Positions 1 to 7,007 of a DNA stretch of 22,055 nt are shown here, one piece after another. The notes beneath the pieces were generated by a model. That model worked only from the letters and a program-made list of their open reading frames with translations, did not search any database and had not been told where the DNA came from. Positions within the stretch are counted from its first letter, which is position 1, and the number at the start of each line of letters is the position of its first letter. Made by a program: the position numbers and the translations under genes. This stretch comes from UBA5336 sp038522375. Its GTDB lineage: Bacteria; Pseudomonadota; Alphaproteobacteria; Caulobacterales; Hyphomonadaceae. The stretch covers positions 1 to 22,055 of the forward strand of contig JBCBKE010000051.1 of the NCBI GenBank assembly GCA_038522375.1, given 5' to 3'.

Positions 1-267
1 GGGTCGCTGGTTCCCGGCAGGCATGTGGGCGGTGGCGGCGATGGCAGGCACGAGGGCCAAGCGGCGGAACAGGCCTTCGGCGGTCCGCAGGCCCCGGCGG
101 ATTTCGCGCCAGAGGGAAAGCCCGGCCCAGCCATTCCCTGAACCGGCCGGCGCGATCAGCAGGGCAAGTGCGTTGACCAGTGCCACAAGTTGGGCGAACA
201 GCGCCGCTGTCGTAGCGTCACCGGCAAGTGGGCTCTCTTCCAGGGCATTGGGACTGGGCTGGGTCAT
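1..267 (-). CDS. Hypothetical protein, N-terminal part (cut by window edge)
   Basis: An open frame of 89 codons runs leftward from an ATG at 267-265 to the window edge without a stop. It begins MTQPSPNALEES. An alanine/leucine-rich helical stretch (about residues 19-41) follows, then a basic segment, LWREIRRGLRTAEGLFRR (about 52-69), then another hydrophobic stretch. I do not recognise the family; the pattern suggests a helical protein that may associate with the membrane. The next upstream in-frame codon of note is a stop at 342-340, with no other ATG or GTG between, so the start is well constrained, although no strong Shine-Dalgarno sequence precedes it. The gene diverges from the small gene that starts at 394. 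The continuous frame is seen; coding status is inferred. Confidence 0.6.
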   Translation of the reverse strand, partial: MTQPSPNALEESPLAGDATTAALFAQLVALVNALALLIAPAGSGNGWAGLSLWREIRRGLRTAEGLFRRLALVPAIAATAHMPAGNQRP

Positions 268-393
268 GGCACTGACGATATCGGGGTCCCAGTGGGGTCG
301 GATAGGATTGGGCGCCGTCTTCTGCGAAACAGCACGATTTCAGGTGCGGAACCGGTGGGCCGCTGCGGTAGTGTGTGGTAGAGGCGTGTTCCC

Positions 394-666
394 ATGAGCG
401 ATGCTATCGGCCCCGGTGATCTTGTCCTCTGCGTCAACGCAGCGCCCAACCATGTGACCGGCATGCCCGTGCCACTGGTGGCCGGGGAAACCTATGTGGT
501 GGCTGCGGTGTTGGAATTTGCCTGTCCGTGCCGGAAGGCCGATGCCTTGCTGGACGTGGGTGTCGATTTCGCCTGGTGCCAGTCGCGGTTTCGCATCCTG
601 CCAAAGCCCAAGGCCAGGGCGCGGACGCGCAGCATCTCCAAGCCGAAGACAACCGAGCCTGTGTAA
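394..666 (+). CDS. Small SH3-like hypothetical protein, 90 aa
   Basis: A 90-residue protein with an ATG start 7-13 bases after a purine-rich ribosome site (ggtagagg). The N-terminal half reads GPGDLVLCVN (6-15), then GETYVVAAVL (31-40). The end of the core has the WCQSRFRIL pattern (61-69), followed by a basic, probably disordered tail. The layout (GDLVVCVD near the start, a GKxYxVxxV strand, a final WxxSRFRxL) matches a widespread alphaproteobacterial and phage family of small beta-barrel, SH3-like proteins of unknown function. A CPC pair at residues 44-46 and C13 and C62 could bind metal, but no family evidence supports that. The first of three rightward small genes; 119 bases separate it from the next. 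Family assignment rests on pattern memory. Confidence 0.7.
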   Translation: MSDAIGPGDLVLCVNAAPNHVTGMPVPLVAGETYVVAAVLEFACPCRKADALLDVGVDFAWCQSRFRILPKPKARARTRSISKPKTTEPV

Positions 667-785
667 ACCCCGTGTCGGTTGTTCCCGGCAGGCCGGCGCA
701 ACCGGACGATCGATTTAACCAAACGGACTCTTGCGCAGCCCGTGGCACTTACCATTTGGTGTAATAACATATCCTTTGTGACGGG

Positions 786-1058
786 GTGGATGTGACTCGA
801 GTTCGGTCGATTCTGAATGGCGAGCAGGTGCAGGCGGCGGCGGATGCTACGCTCTCCCTGTGGTCGGAGTCCCAGCAGCGTTATGGCCTGCCAGAGCGTT
901 CCGGCTTTTCAGTCCTGGCGGTGATCGGTCTTGCCTTGCTGATCGCGGTCGCCGTCGTGCCCGCACGCCATGACCTGGAAATTGCCTTGACCGCATGCGG
1001 TGCCTTGCTGCTGGCAAGTGCACAGATCTGGCGCCGGAGAAACCACGCCGGACGCTGA
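786..1058 (+). CDS. Small two-helix membrane protein, 90 aa, GTG start
   Basis: A 90-codon frame from a GTG at 786; a second GTG at 792 is an equally possible start, and an in-frame stop at 765-767 limits upstream extension. Residues 1-39 are soluble and polar. Two hydrophobic segments follow, at about 41-60 (FSVLAVIGLALLIAVAVVPA) and 63-81, ending in a basic cluster IWRRRNHAGR that would hold the C-terminus in the cytoplasm. Both ends would then be cytoplasmic, with a very short hairpin between helices. No enzyme motif is visible and I do not recognise the family. An ATG at 790 is in another frame and is followed directly by a stop. The ribosome site is weak. Coding is supported by the clean membrane-protein pattern. 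Confidence 0.55.
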   Translation: MDVTRVRSILNGEQVQAAADATLSLWSESQQRYGLPERSGFSVLAVIGLALLIAVAVVPARHDLEIALTACGALLLASAQIWRRRNHAGR

Positions 1059-1085
1059 TCCATTAATCTAGACGTTAACCCGGCG

Positions 1086-1111
1086 CCGATCCGATCGCTT
1101 CAGTGGATCGG
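1086..1111. repeat. Inverted repeat upstream of the carbonic-anhydrase-like gene
   Basis: ccgatcc at 1086-1092 is mirrored exactly by ggatcgg at 1105-1111 with a 12-base loop. It lies between the stop of the small membrane protein (1058) and the ribosome site at 1133. There is no T-run, so it is not a clear terminator; it could be a weak hairpin in the leader or an operator. Confidence 0.3.
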
Positions 1112-1144
1112 GGCCATCAACCAAGCCCAATAAGGAGGGGCAAA

Positions 1145-1699
1145 ATGAAAAACCCATCAACAGCGATTGCCGCCATTGCCGGTGCCATCACGCTCGCGGC
1201 GTGCGCCACAGTGGCCAATGCGGACGATGCGGCATCTGCCGGCATCACGGAAGCCGACGTCATTGCGGCGCAAACCGAGTGGGGCGAGGGGATCGTTGCG
1301 ATTTCCAGTGTTCATGCCGCCGAGGGCGATTTCGAAGCCCGTGCAACCGAGCACATCAACACGCTCTACGCCTATGGCGACAGCGCGGTGATGTTCAAGC
1401 CGACGCTTGCGGCCGACGACCAGTTCCGCGAGACCTTCGACGAAGCGCTTTCGTACTTCATCGGCCGGGAAGGCACAGAGGATGGCGGCTTCGCGATCTC
1501 TGGCTGGACCAATGTCCGCTGGGAGAACAATGGCATCTACACCGACGATGATTCGGCAATGGCCATGGGGAACTACTACTTCACGGGCCCCGACGGCAGC
1601 GAAACCAAGGTCGAGTACACCTTTGGCTACATGCTTGATGACGAGGGTGCGTTGAAGATCAATCTTCACCACTCCTCCCTGCCTTACAGCGCAGGCTAG
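1145..1699 (+). CDS. Exported NTF2-like protein resembling iota-class carbonic anhydrase
   Basis: A 184-residue secreted protein starting at ATG 1145, six bases after a strong ribosome site (aaggagggg); the frame extends upstream but lacks this signal. Residues 1-26 are a signal sequence. Cleavage after VANA (23-26) by signal peptidase I fits, but LAAC at 17-20 is also a usable lipobox, so it may be a lipoprotein. The mature part contains TEADVIAAQTEWGEGIV (35-51), FKPTLA (84-89), SGWTNVRWEN (119-128), AMGNYYFT (140-147) and the C-terminal KINLHHSSLPYS (171-182). This matches a family often labelled phosphoribosyl-AMP cyclohydrolase in databases. It has none of the HisI motifs, while the NTF2-like fold and HHSS motif are those I recall for metal-independent iota carbonic anhydrases. 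If so it would interconvert CO2 and bicarbonate in the periplasm. Family membership is likely; the activity is inferred. Confidence 0.8.
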   Translation: MKNPSTAIAAIAGAITLAACATVANADDAASAGITEADVIAAQTEWGEGIVAISSVHAAEGDFEARATEHINTLYAYGDSAVMFKPTLAADDQFRETFDEALSYFIGREGTEDGGFAISGWTNVRWENNGIYTDDDSAMAMGNYYFTGPDGSETKVEYTFGYMLDDEGALKINLHHSSLPYSAG

Positions 1700-1708
1700 A
1701 TCTCTGTG

Positions 1709-1746
1709 AAGCGTCGGTCTTTCGTTTAACGCCAGGCCGACGCTTT
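1709..1746 (+). terminator. Hairpin just after the carbonic-anhydrase-like gene
   Basis: aagcgtcgg (1709-1717) pairs perfectly with ccgacgctt (1737-1745) across a 19-base loop, ten bases after the stop codon. Only three Ts follow, so alone it would be a weak terminator. It may also act on the opposite strand at the far end of thrS transcripts. Confidence 0.45.
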
Positions 1747-1826
1747 ACGTCTCTGGTCTTGCGCGAGTATCCGTTCGCAAACCAGCCCGTTTGCTCCGAA
1801 CTTGCTCTTAGACATCACGACCAGTC

Positions 1827-1871
1827 GCGCCCTGCCGCCCGGTTCATGACCTGCGGCAGGGCGCTTTTTTT
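1827..1871 (+). terminator. Strong Rho-independent terminator between convergent genes
   Basis: gcgccctgccgc (1827-1838) pairs perfectly over 12 bp with gcggcagggcgc (1853-1864); the loop is 14 bases and seven Ts follow (1865-1871). Orientation of the T-run shows it ends rightward transcription, protecting thrS from antisense read-through. It starts 128 bases after the stop at 1699, behind a weaker hairpin at 1709, so the rightward unit has two stop structures in series. Confidence 0.85.
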
Positions 1872-1878
1872 AGCCTCT

Positions 1879-3858
1879 CTACAGGTCGGTCCCGCCCTTG
1901 AGATCGGGGGCGCAGGCCTCCTGGGCAAGCATCGCGGTTCCCTCATCGAGCGCGATGACCTGCTGGCCTTTCGATCCGAAGCGGCGAAGGGCGAGCGTCC
2001 GCTCGGCGGCTTCACGCTCACCGACAACGGCGATGACTGGCACCTTCTGGTGGGAGTGCTCGCGGACCTTGTAGTTGATGGTCTCGTTGCGCCCATCCAG
2101 GCTGACGCGGAGGCCGGCCCTGGTGAGCGTGTCGACCACTTCAGCGGCATAATCCTGGGCGGCATCGGTGATGGTGGCGACGACGACCTGTCGGGGGGCG
2201 AGCCAGAGGGGGAAGGCGCCGGCGAACTCCTCGATGAGGATACCGATGAACCGTTCCATGGAGCCGAGGATGGCCCGGTGGAGCATGACGGGCCGGTGCT
2301 TGGCCCCGTCTTCGGCGATGTATTCCGCGCCGAGCCGTTCGGGCAGGACATAGTCGAGCTGCAGCGTGCCGCACTGCCATATGCGGCCAATGGCATCGGT
2401 GAGCTGGAATTCCAGCTTTGGCCCGTAGAAGGCGCCTTCGCCCGGCATGATCTCGTAGGGCAGGCCGGCCGCCTTGACGGCGTCCTCCAGCCCGGCCTCG
2501 GCCCGGTCCCATGTCGCGTCGGAGCCCGCGCGGAGCTCTGGTCGGGTGGAGAGCTTCACGGCGATCTGGGTGAAGCCGAAATCGGTGTAGACGCTCTCCA
2601 GGAGGCGGCAGAAGCGGATCGACTCGTCCACGATCTGGTCTTCGCGGCAGAAGATGTGGGCGTCGTCCTGGGTGAACTGGCGCACGCGCATGATGCCGTG
2701 CAGGGCGCCATGGGGCTCGTTCCGGTGGCAGCAGCCGAACTCGGCCAGCCGCAGGGGCAGGTCGCGGTAGGATTTCTGGCCGGACTTGAACACCTCCACA
2801 TGGGCGGGGCAGTTCATGGGCTTGATGGCCATCAGCCTGGCGTCGGCGGGGATGGCGACATCGCCCTCGCCATCGGGTACGAAATCGGGGACGACAAACA
2901 TGTTCTCGCGGAACTTTCCCCAGTGGCCGGACTTTTCCCACTGGCCCGAATCCATGAGCTGGGGCGTCTTGATTTCGTTGTAGCCCTCGCTCGCAAGGCG
3001 CCGCCGGATGTAGGCCTCAACCAAGAGCCAGACCTGGTAGCCCCGGGGGTGCCAGAAAACAGAGCCGGCAGCGGCCTCCCCATCGAGATGGAAGAGGTCG
3101 AGCTGGGTGGCGAGCTTGCGATGGTCGCGTTTTTCAGCCTCTTCCAGGCGCGTGAGGTAGGCCTTGAGCTCTTTCTCATTGCGCCAGGCCGTGCCGTAGA
3201 TGCGTTGGAGCTGCTGGTTCTTGCTGTCGCCGCGCCAATAAGCACCGGCAAGTTTCATCAGCTTGAACGCCTTGGGCAGCTTGCCGGTGGAGACCAGGTG
3301 AGGACCCCGGCAGAGGTCTTTCCACCGGTCGTTGCCATAGAGGGTGATGGCTTCACCGGGCGGGATGATATCGTCGATGATCTGGGCCTTGAAGTCCTCG
3401 CCGATGGACTTGAAGTGGGCAATGGCGTCATCCTTGTCCCAGACCTCACGGTTCACCGGCAGGTCGGCGTCGATGATCTCCGCCATCTTCTGCTCGATGG
3501 CCGCGAAATCGTCGGTGGAGAAGGGCTCGTCCCGGGCGAAGTCGTAGTAGAACCCGTCATCGACCGTGGGGCCGATGGTGACTTGCGTGCCGGGGAACAG
3601 TTCCTGGACCGCCTGGGCGAGCACGTGGGCCATGTCGTGGCGGATGAGTTCGAGCGCGTCGGCCTCGTCCTTGTCGGTGACGATGGCGACGGAGGCGTTG
3701 CCCTCGAAGGGGCGGGAGAGGTCCCAGAGATCGCCATCGACCCGGGCGGCAATGGCTTTCCTCGCGAGGGATTTGGAGATGGATTCTGCAACGTCGAGGG
3801 CACTCGCGCCGTCTTCGTAGTCGCGTTTGGATCCGTCGGGGAGGGTGACTTCGATCAT
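1879..3858 (-). CDS. thrS: Threonine--tRNA ligase
   Basis: Class II aminoacyl-tRNA synthetase of 659 residues that charges tRNA-Thr in the cytoplasm. An N-terminal TGS domain covers about 1-60. The editing domain that removes misactivated serine shows HDMAH (H74, H78) and the later RGPHLVSTGK segment. The catalytic core contains KPMNCPAHV, with the zinc-binding cysteine, and the motif-2 region RNEPHGALHGIMRVRQF followed by TQDDAHIFC. Motif 3 is in HRAILGSMERFIGILIEE. The anticodon-binding domain starts near LAPRQVVVATI. Length and domain order are those of a complete bacterial ThrRS. The start at 3858 gives the expected MIEVTLPDGS terminus; its ribosome site (aagag) is weak. It lies 276 bases downstream of the AGE-family gene and probably has its own promoter and leader there. 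Confidence 0.98.
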   Translation of the reverse strand: MIEVTLPDGSKRDYEDGASALDVAESISKSLARKAIAARVDGDLWDLSRPFEGNASVAIVTDKDEADALELIRHDMAHVLAQAVQELFPGTQVTIGPTVDDGFYYDFARDEPFSTDDFAAIEQKMAEIIDADLPVNREVWDKDDAIAHFKSIGEDFKAQIIDDIIPPGEAITLYGNDRWKDLCRGPHLVSTGKLPKAFKLMKLAGAYWRGDSKNQQLQRIYGTAWRNEKELKAYLTRLEEAEKRDHRKLATQLDLFHLDGEAAAGSVFWHPRGYQVWLLVEAYIRRRLASEGYNEIKTPQLMDSGQWEKSGHWGKFRENMFVVPDFVPDGEGDVAIPADARLMAIKPMNCPAHVEVFKSGQKSYRDLPLRLAEFGCCHRNEPHGALHGIMRVRQFTQDDAHIFCREDQIVDESIRFCRLLESVYTDFGFTQIAVKLSTRPELRAGSDATWDRAEAGLEDAVKAAGLPYEIMPGEGAFYGPKLEFQLTDAIGRIWQCGTLQLDYVLPERLGAEYIAEDGAKHRPVMLHRAILGSMERFIGILIEEFAGAFPLWLAPRQVVVATITDAAQDYAAEVVDTLTRAGLRVSLDGRNETINYKVREHSHQKVPVIAVVGEREAAERTLALRRFGSKGQQVIALDEGTAMLAQEACAPDLKGGTDL

Positions 3859-4134
3859 CGATCACTCTTGGGGTTCGGGCGCCGGCGGAGGGGCTTGTCT
3901 GGTCGGTTCGCTGGCGTGATTAGCGGGAAATGGCGGAGAAGCCCACAGGCGATTGACGCCGTTCGGGGCTTTCGGATCATCTGTCTGAGGGGTGCGCGGA
4001 TGGCCGGTGGCCGGGCCCGAAGGGTGCCGTACTACGCACCCGTCCGGGTTCGCGTCGCGCAGATAGCCCCTGTGGGGGCGCAAAGGGGTGCGGAACCGAA
4101 CATGCCAAGGACTTAGGTGCCGCGCGCGGCGGCG
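3859..4134 (-). other. Structured 276-base gap upstream of thrS
   Basis: No convincing gene is present. A 73-codon leftward frame here is rich in Pro, Arg and Ala and looks like random GC-rich sequence. Several hairpins are visible: gggtgc/gcaccc (4022-4027 with 4036-4041, extendable inside by gt/ac), gcccc/ggggc (4066-4070 with 4075-4079) and a 12-base self-complementary block gccgcgcgcggc (4119-4130) next to the stop of the AGE-family gene. The region probably holds the thrS promoter and 5' leader. I see no T-box elements. Confidence 0.4.
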
Positions 4135-5283
4135 TCAATCGTGCGCGGCGCCTGCCACACGCATCAGCTCGGCGATGGCCAGGTAGACATGGTAACCGGT
4201 TGAGGCCGGCATGGTCAGCGACAGGGGATTTCCGAGGCCGTCATGGCGGTCGATCCAACCGCCTGGCACCGCGGCGGGCAGCAAAAACACGTCTTGCAAC
4301 TGGTCATAGGCTTCACAGGCCCGCTGGGCGGCCTCCCGCTCGCCGGCTTCAAACCGGGCCAGATGCGCTTTCAGTGCTTCGGTGACACTCCAGCAGCGGC
4401 GCGTACTGTCTTTCAGGGAGCCGGAGAGGTGATGTTCCAGAAAGACGGCGCCACCATCGCCGGTGAGGCCATTTGCGGTTTTGTAGAGCGTTTCGGCGGC
4501 GGGTGTGACCGCATGGTCTTCCAGTTTGGCATGCTGATGGAGCAACCACACCCATTCGAATTGGTGGCCAGTCTCCAGCCGGTCGCCCTCCATCGGTCCC
4601 CAGCCGGGGCGGAAGATCTCTCGCAGGCCGCCTTGCTGGTTCAGGAATCGCGTTTCCATGAGACGTTCGATGGTGCGGCCCCGGGACAGCGATGCCGCGC
4701 TCTCGGTAACGGCGGCGTGCAGGAGCGACGCCTCGAAAAGGTGCATATGGGGGTTTTGCAGGCGAACATCCGATGTCGGGAGCTTTTCGAAGAACCCGTC
4801 ATCGGCCTGGGGCCGGGCGAAATGGATATCGATGAGCGCTGACAGCTTCCCGGCTTCGGCCGCGCCGTCCGTATGGCCAGCCTGGGCGGCCGCGGAAAAG
4901 GCAAGCAGTGTGAAGGCATTGTCGTAGAGGTCGGCGGTATCATCGACCAGACCGCCCGCATGGGCCATGCGGCGGCCAAAGAGGCCATCGGGCCGGCGGC
5001 AATGGGTCACCAGCGCATCGAGGCCATGGCGGCAGAGTTCCCGGGCGCGGTCGCCGTCGAATTGGGGGTTGGACTCGGCCAGGCGCTGGAGCAGTGCGAA
5101 ACAGAAGGTTTGCCGCGCCTGGACCCGGACCCGTGCAGTCTCTGCCTCAAGGGGCGCACCAGCCATGTCCAACTCTTCCCAGAACCCGGCGGACGGATGC
5201 ACGCCGGCGCGAGACCAGAGCGACGCGGACTGCGCCATCCACGTGGCGGCTTTGGTGGCTCTTTCCTCAAGGCCCATCGACAT
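4135..5283 (-). CDS. AGE-family sugar epimerase/isomerase
   Basis: A 382-residue (alpha/alpha)6-barrel enzyme of the N-acylglucosamine 2-epimerase / mannose isomerase family. Family signatures appear in order: RVQARQTFCF with R57, LYDNAFTLLAF (119-129), QNPHMHLFEA with H179 and H181 (176-185), ETGHQFEWVWLL with H240 (237-248), RRCWSVTEALKA (295-306) and TGYHVYLAIAEL with H365. The histidines are those used for acid-base catalysis in the family. Substrate cannot be read from sequence: mannose/fructose, mannose-6-phosphate or an N-acyl hexosamine are options. I chose ATG 5283 because gtgggga precedes it; a longer frame uses a TTG at 5343 and adds a Cys-rich 20-residue extension unlike the family. 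It follows the thioesterase gene by 87 bases on the same strand and may share its transcript. Confidence 0.88.
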   Translation of the reverse strand: MSMGLEERATKAATWMAQSASLWSRAGVHPSAGFWEELDMAGAPLEAETARVRVQARQTFCFALLQRLAESNPQFDGDRARELCRHGLDALVTHCRRPDGLFGRRMAHAGGLVDDTADLYDNAFTLLAFSAAAQAGHTDGAAEAGKLSALIDIHFARPQADDGFFEKLPTSDVRLQNPHMHLFEASLLHAAVTESAASLSRGRTIERLMETRFLNQQGGLREIFRPGWGPMEGDRLETGHQFEWVWLLHQHAKLEDHAVTPAAETLYKTANGLTGDGGAVFLEHHLSGSLKDSTRRCWSVTEALKAHLARFEAGEREAAQRACEAYDQLQDVFLLPAAVPGGWIDRHDGLGNPLSLTMPASTGYHVYLAIAELMRVAGAAHD

Positions 5284-5370
5284 GTCTGGTTCCCCACTTT
5301 CTTCCGCGCAGACCGATGCATCTTCGATGCCGCACGTGCACAATGATGGTCAACGGGCGGGCATACTCGA

Positions 5371-5808
5371 TCAGTCTCGGCGGGCGATCACCTTGAAGGT
5401 ACCCGTTCCCGTGAGCAGGGTGCGATCGCCGCACCAGACCCGTCCGCGTACGGTATGCAAGCCGTCGGCGACCCCAATGATCTCGCCATTTGCTTCGACC
5501 CATTCACCCAGGGCCGCCGATGACAGGAAATCACAGACCAGCCGGACGGTGACCCACCATTGGTCTTCGTGGGCGCTGACAGCGTGGCCCCAGGCCGTGT
5601 CGGCAAAGGTCATCAGCATACCCCCATGGGCGTTTGACATGCCGTTCACATGGTGCTCCTCGACCCGGAACGCGCGGGTGTAGGACCCGTCATCGCCCGT
5701 CTTTTCGTAAAGCGGGCCAACTATGCGCCCAAAGCCCCTGTGCCAGGGCAGGGGGGTATAGCCGACGGGAATATCGCTGGTCTGGGTATCGAAGAGATCG
5801 TCTGCCAT
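5371..5808 (-). CDS. PaaI-family hotdog thioesterase
   Basis: A 145-residue single-domain hotdog protein that should hydrolyse acyl- or aryl-CoA thioesters in the cytoplasm. The diagnostic stretch is NAHGGMLMTFADTAWG (59-74): N59, H61, G62 and G63 form the oxyanion-side loop and D70 fits the catalytic acid position of PaaI-type enzymes. Downstream, WWVTVRLVCDFLSSA and the strand GTGTFKVIAR are usual for the fold. Length is typical. The substrate is unknown. The start ATG at 5808 lacks an obvious ribosome site. It sits 64 bases behind the epimerase gene and 87 bases ahead of the AGE-family gene, all leftward, so a three-gene transcript is possible, though the functions do not form an obvious pathway. 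Confidence 0.9.
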   Translation of the reverse strand: MADDLFDTQTSDIPVGYTPLPWHRGFGRIVGPLYEKTGDDGSYTRAFRVEEHHVNGMSNAHGGMLMTFADTAWGHAVSAHEDQWWVTVRLVCDFLSSAALGEWVEANGEIIGVADGLHTVRGRVWCGDRTLLTGTGTFKVIARRD

Positions 5809-5872
5809 GGCCGCGGTTTGGCGCTAATGGATCAAGGCGTCAAGAATCGCCTCCCCGCTTTCGCCTCGTCCA

Positions 5873-6847
5873 TCAGGCACGGGTGCGCCAGTCCCTGTAC
5901 CAGTCCACAAAGGCTGCCAGTCCGTCTTCCATCCGCGTCTTGGGGGCGTAGCCATAGTCGGCCTGGAACCTGGAGATGTCCGCATAGGTTTCGGTGACGT
6001 CGCCTGGCTGCATGGGTTCCATGATCTTTTCCGCCGGGTGACCGATAAGGGTTTCCAGGGTGCTGATCATGTCCATGAGGCGTTCAGGGCGGGAATTGCC
6101 GACATTGTAGATGCGATGGGATCGCTCATCGGCGGCGAAGGTGGGCACCCGTTCGATGGTGGCGCAGACACCGGCGACGACATCGTCGACATAGGTCATG
6201 TCCCGTTGCATCTGGCCCTGGTTGAAGACCCGGATCGGTTCGTGGTCGAAAATGCGCTGGGTGAACATCCAATAGGCCATGTCCGGCCGCCCAAGCGGGC
6301 CATACACGGTGAAGAACCGCAGTCCAACCTGTTTGAGCCCATAGAGGTGGGCGTAGGACGAACTCATCAGCTCGTCGGCACGCTTGGTGGCAGCATAGAG
6401 CGAGACAGGATCGACCGCTGGCTCATCCTCCGAGAAGGGCGCGGTACTGTTTTCGCCGTAAACGGAGCTGGAGGAGGCGTAGACCAGGTGGGTGATCGAT
6501 TGTGAGTGCCGGCAGGCTTCCAGCACCGACAGGTGGCCCATCAGATTGGCTTCGGCATAGTCGAACGGATGTTCGATGGAGTGCCTCACCCCCGGCTGGG
6601 CGGCGAGGTGGACGAGGACATCGGGCGACTGGTCGCCCACGAGGTCGCCGAAAGCGGTGCGGTCTGCCACGCTGGTTTCGTGGAAGGTTATGGCGGGGTC
6701 GAGGGCCGAAAGCCGCGCCTTTTTCAATCCCATCCCGTAATAGGGGGTGAGGCTGTCAACGCCGGTGACGGTGTGGCCGCGGGCCGATAGGGCCTGGGCG
6801 ACGTGGAAGCCGATGAAGCCGGCAATGCCCGTGACGAGAACTTTCAT
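5873..6847 (-). CDS. UDP-glucuronate 4-epimerase-like SDR (CapI/LspL type)
   Basis: An extended short-chain dehydrogenase of 324 residues. It has the Rossmann motif VTGIAGFIGFH (G7, G10, G13), LAAQPGVRHS (81-90), the YASSSSVYG strand (123-131), catalytic Y151 and K155 in YAATK, and RFFTVYGPLGRPDMA (177-191). RDMTYVDDVV (215-224) and MQPGDV with TYADIS near the end are typical of UDP-glucuronate 4-epimerases, which make UDP-galacturonate for capsule or LPS. Start ATG 6847 (MKVLVTG) has gaagagg upstream; an ATG at 6871 would add eight residues and lies in a frame that extends further. It is divergent from the thiolase-like gene at 7008. UDP-glucose dehydrogenase, which would make its substrate, is not in this window. 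Family is clear; exact sugar is inferred. Confidence 0.9.
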   Translation of the reverse strand: MKVLVTGIAGFIGFHVAQALSARGHTVTGVDSLTPYYGMGLKKARLSALDPAITFHETSVADRTAFGDLVGDQSPDVLVHLAAQPGVRHSIEHPFDYAEANLMGHLSVLEACRHSQSITHLVYASSSSVYGENSTAPFSEDEPAVDPVSLYAATKRADELMSSSYAHLYGLKQVGLRFFTVYGPLGRPDMAYWMFTQRIFDHEPIRVFNQGQMQRDMTYVDDVVAGVCATIERVPTFAADERSHRIYNVGNSRPERLMDMISTLETLIGHPAEKIMEPMQPGDVTETYADISRFQADYGYAPKTRMEDGLAAFVDWYRDWRTRA

Positions 6848-6945
6848 GGGGGCAATGGCCTCTTCGGTCATGATTTCGGTCTGGCTTAGCCCGCGGGGTG
6901 GGGCTTGTGAAGGCGCCGGCCGCAACCACCTGCTTCCCCGACGTC

Positions 6946-6962
6946 CCGGCTCGCCAAGCCGG
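6946..6962. repeat. Short inverted repeat in the divergent 6848-7007 gap
   Basis: ccggct (6946-6951) is mirrored by agccgg (6957-6962) with a 5-base spacer. It sits between the divergent epimerase and thiolase-like genes, about 45 bases before the latter's start. Operator and leader hairpin are both possible; nothing in the sequence decides. Confidence 0.25.
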
Positions 6963-7007
6963 CTGTGTTTGCTAAACCTGATCGAAACGCGCGCTTTGGA
7001 GGAAAGA

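Noticed and set aside
1063..1078. CtrA-like TTAA repeat upstream of the carbonic-anhydrase-like gene
   Set aside because: The two TTAA halves are separated by eight bases where the known CtrA site has seven, and no other good site supports it.
1145..1699. HisI (phosphoribosyl-AMP cyclohydrolase) assignment
   Set aside because: The protein is exported and has none of the HisI zinc-ligand or substrate motifs; the label used for relatives appears to be an annotation error.
3862..4083. 73-codon leftward frame just ahead of thrS
   Set aside because: Low-complexity Pro/Arg/Ala composition, no ribosome site, and it ends within a few bases of the thrS start; more likely a structured leader.
1759..4116. 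A 785-codon rightward open frame
   Set aside because: It lies antisense to thrS, which has every ThrRS motif. Its composition (Gly, Glu, Asp, Val rich, no domain) is the usual mirror image of a GC-rich gene, and it has no ribosome site.
5284..5343. 20-codon extension of the AGE-family protein from a TTG start
   Set aside because: The added residues (three cysteines, no family similarity) precede a well-placed ribosome site and ATG at 5283.
6747..7007. Upstream extension of the thiolase-like frame by 87 codons
   Set aside because: The extension overlaps the start of the divergent epimerase gene and has no ribosome site, while ATG 7008 has ggaggaaaga immediately before it and the family N-terminus after it.
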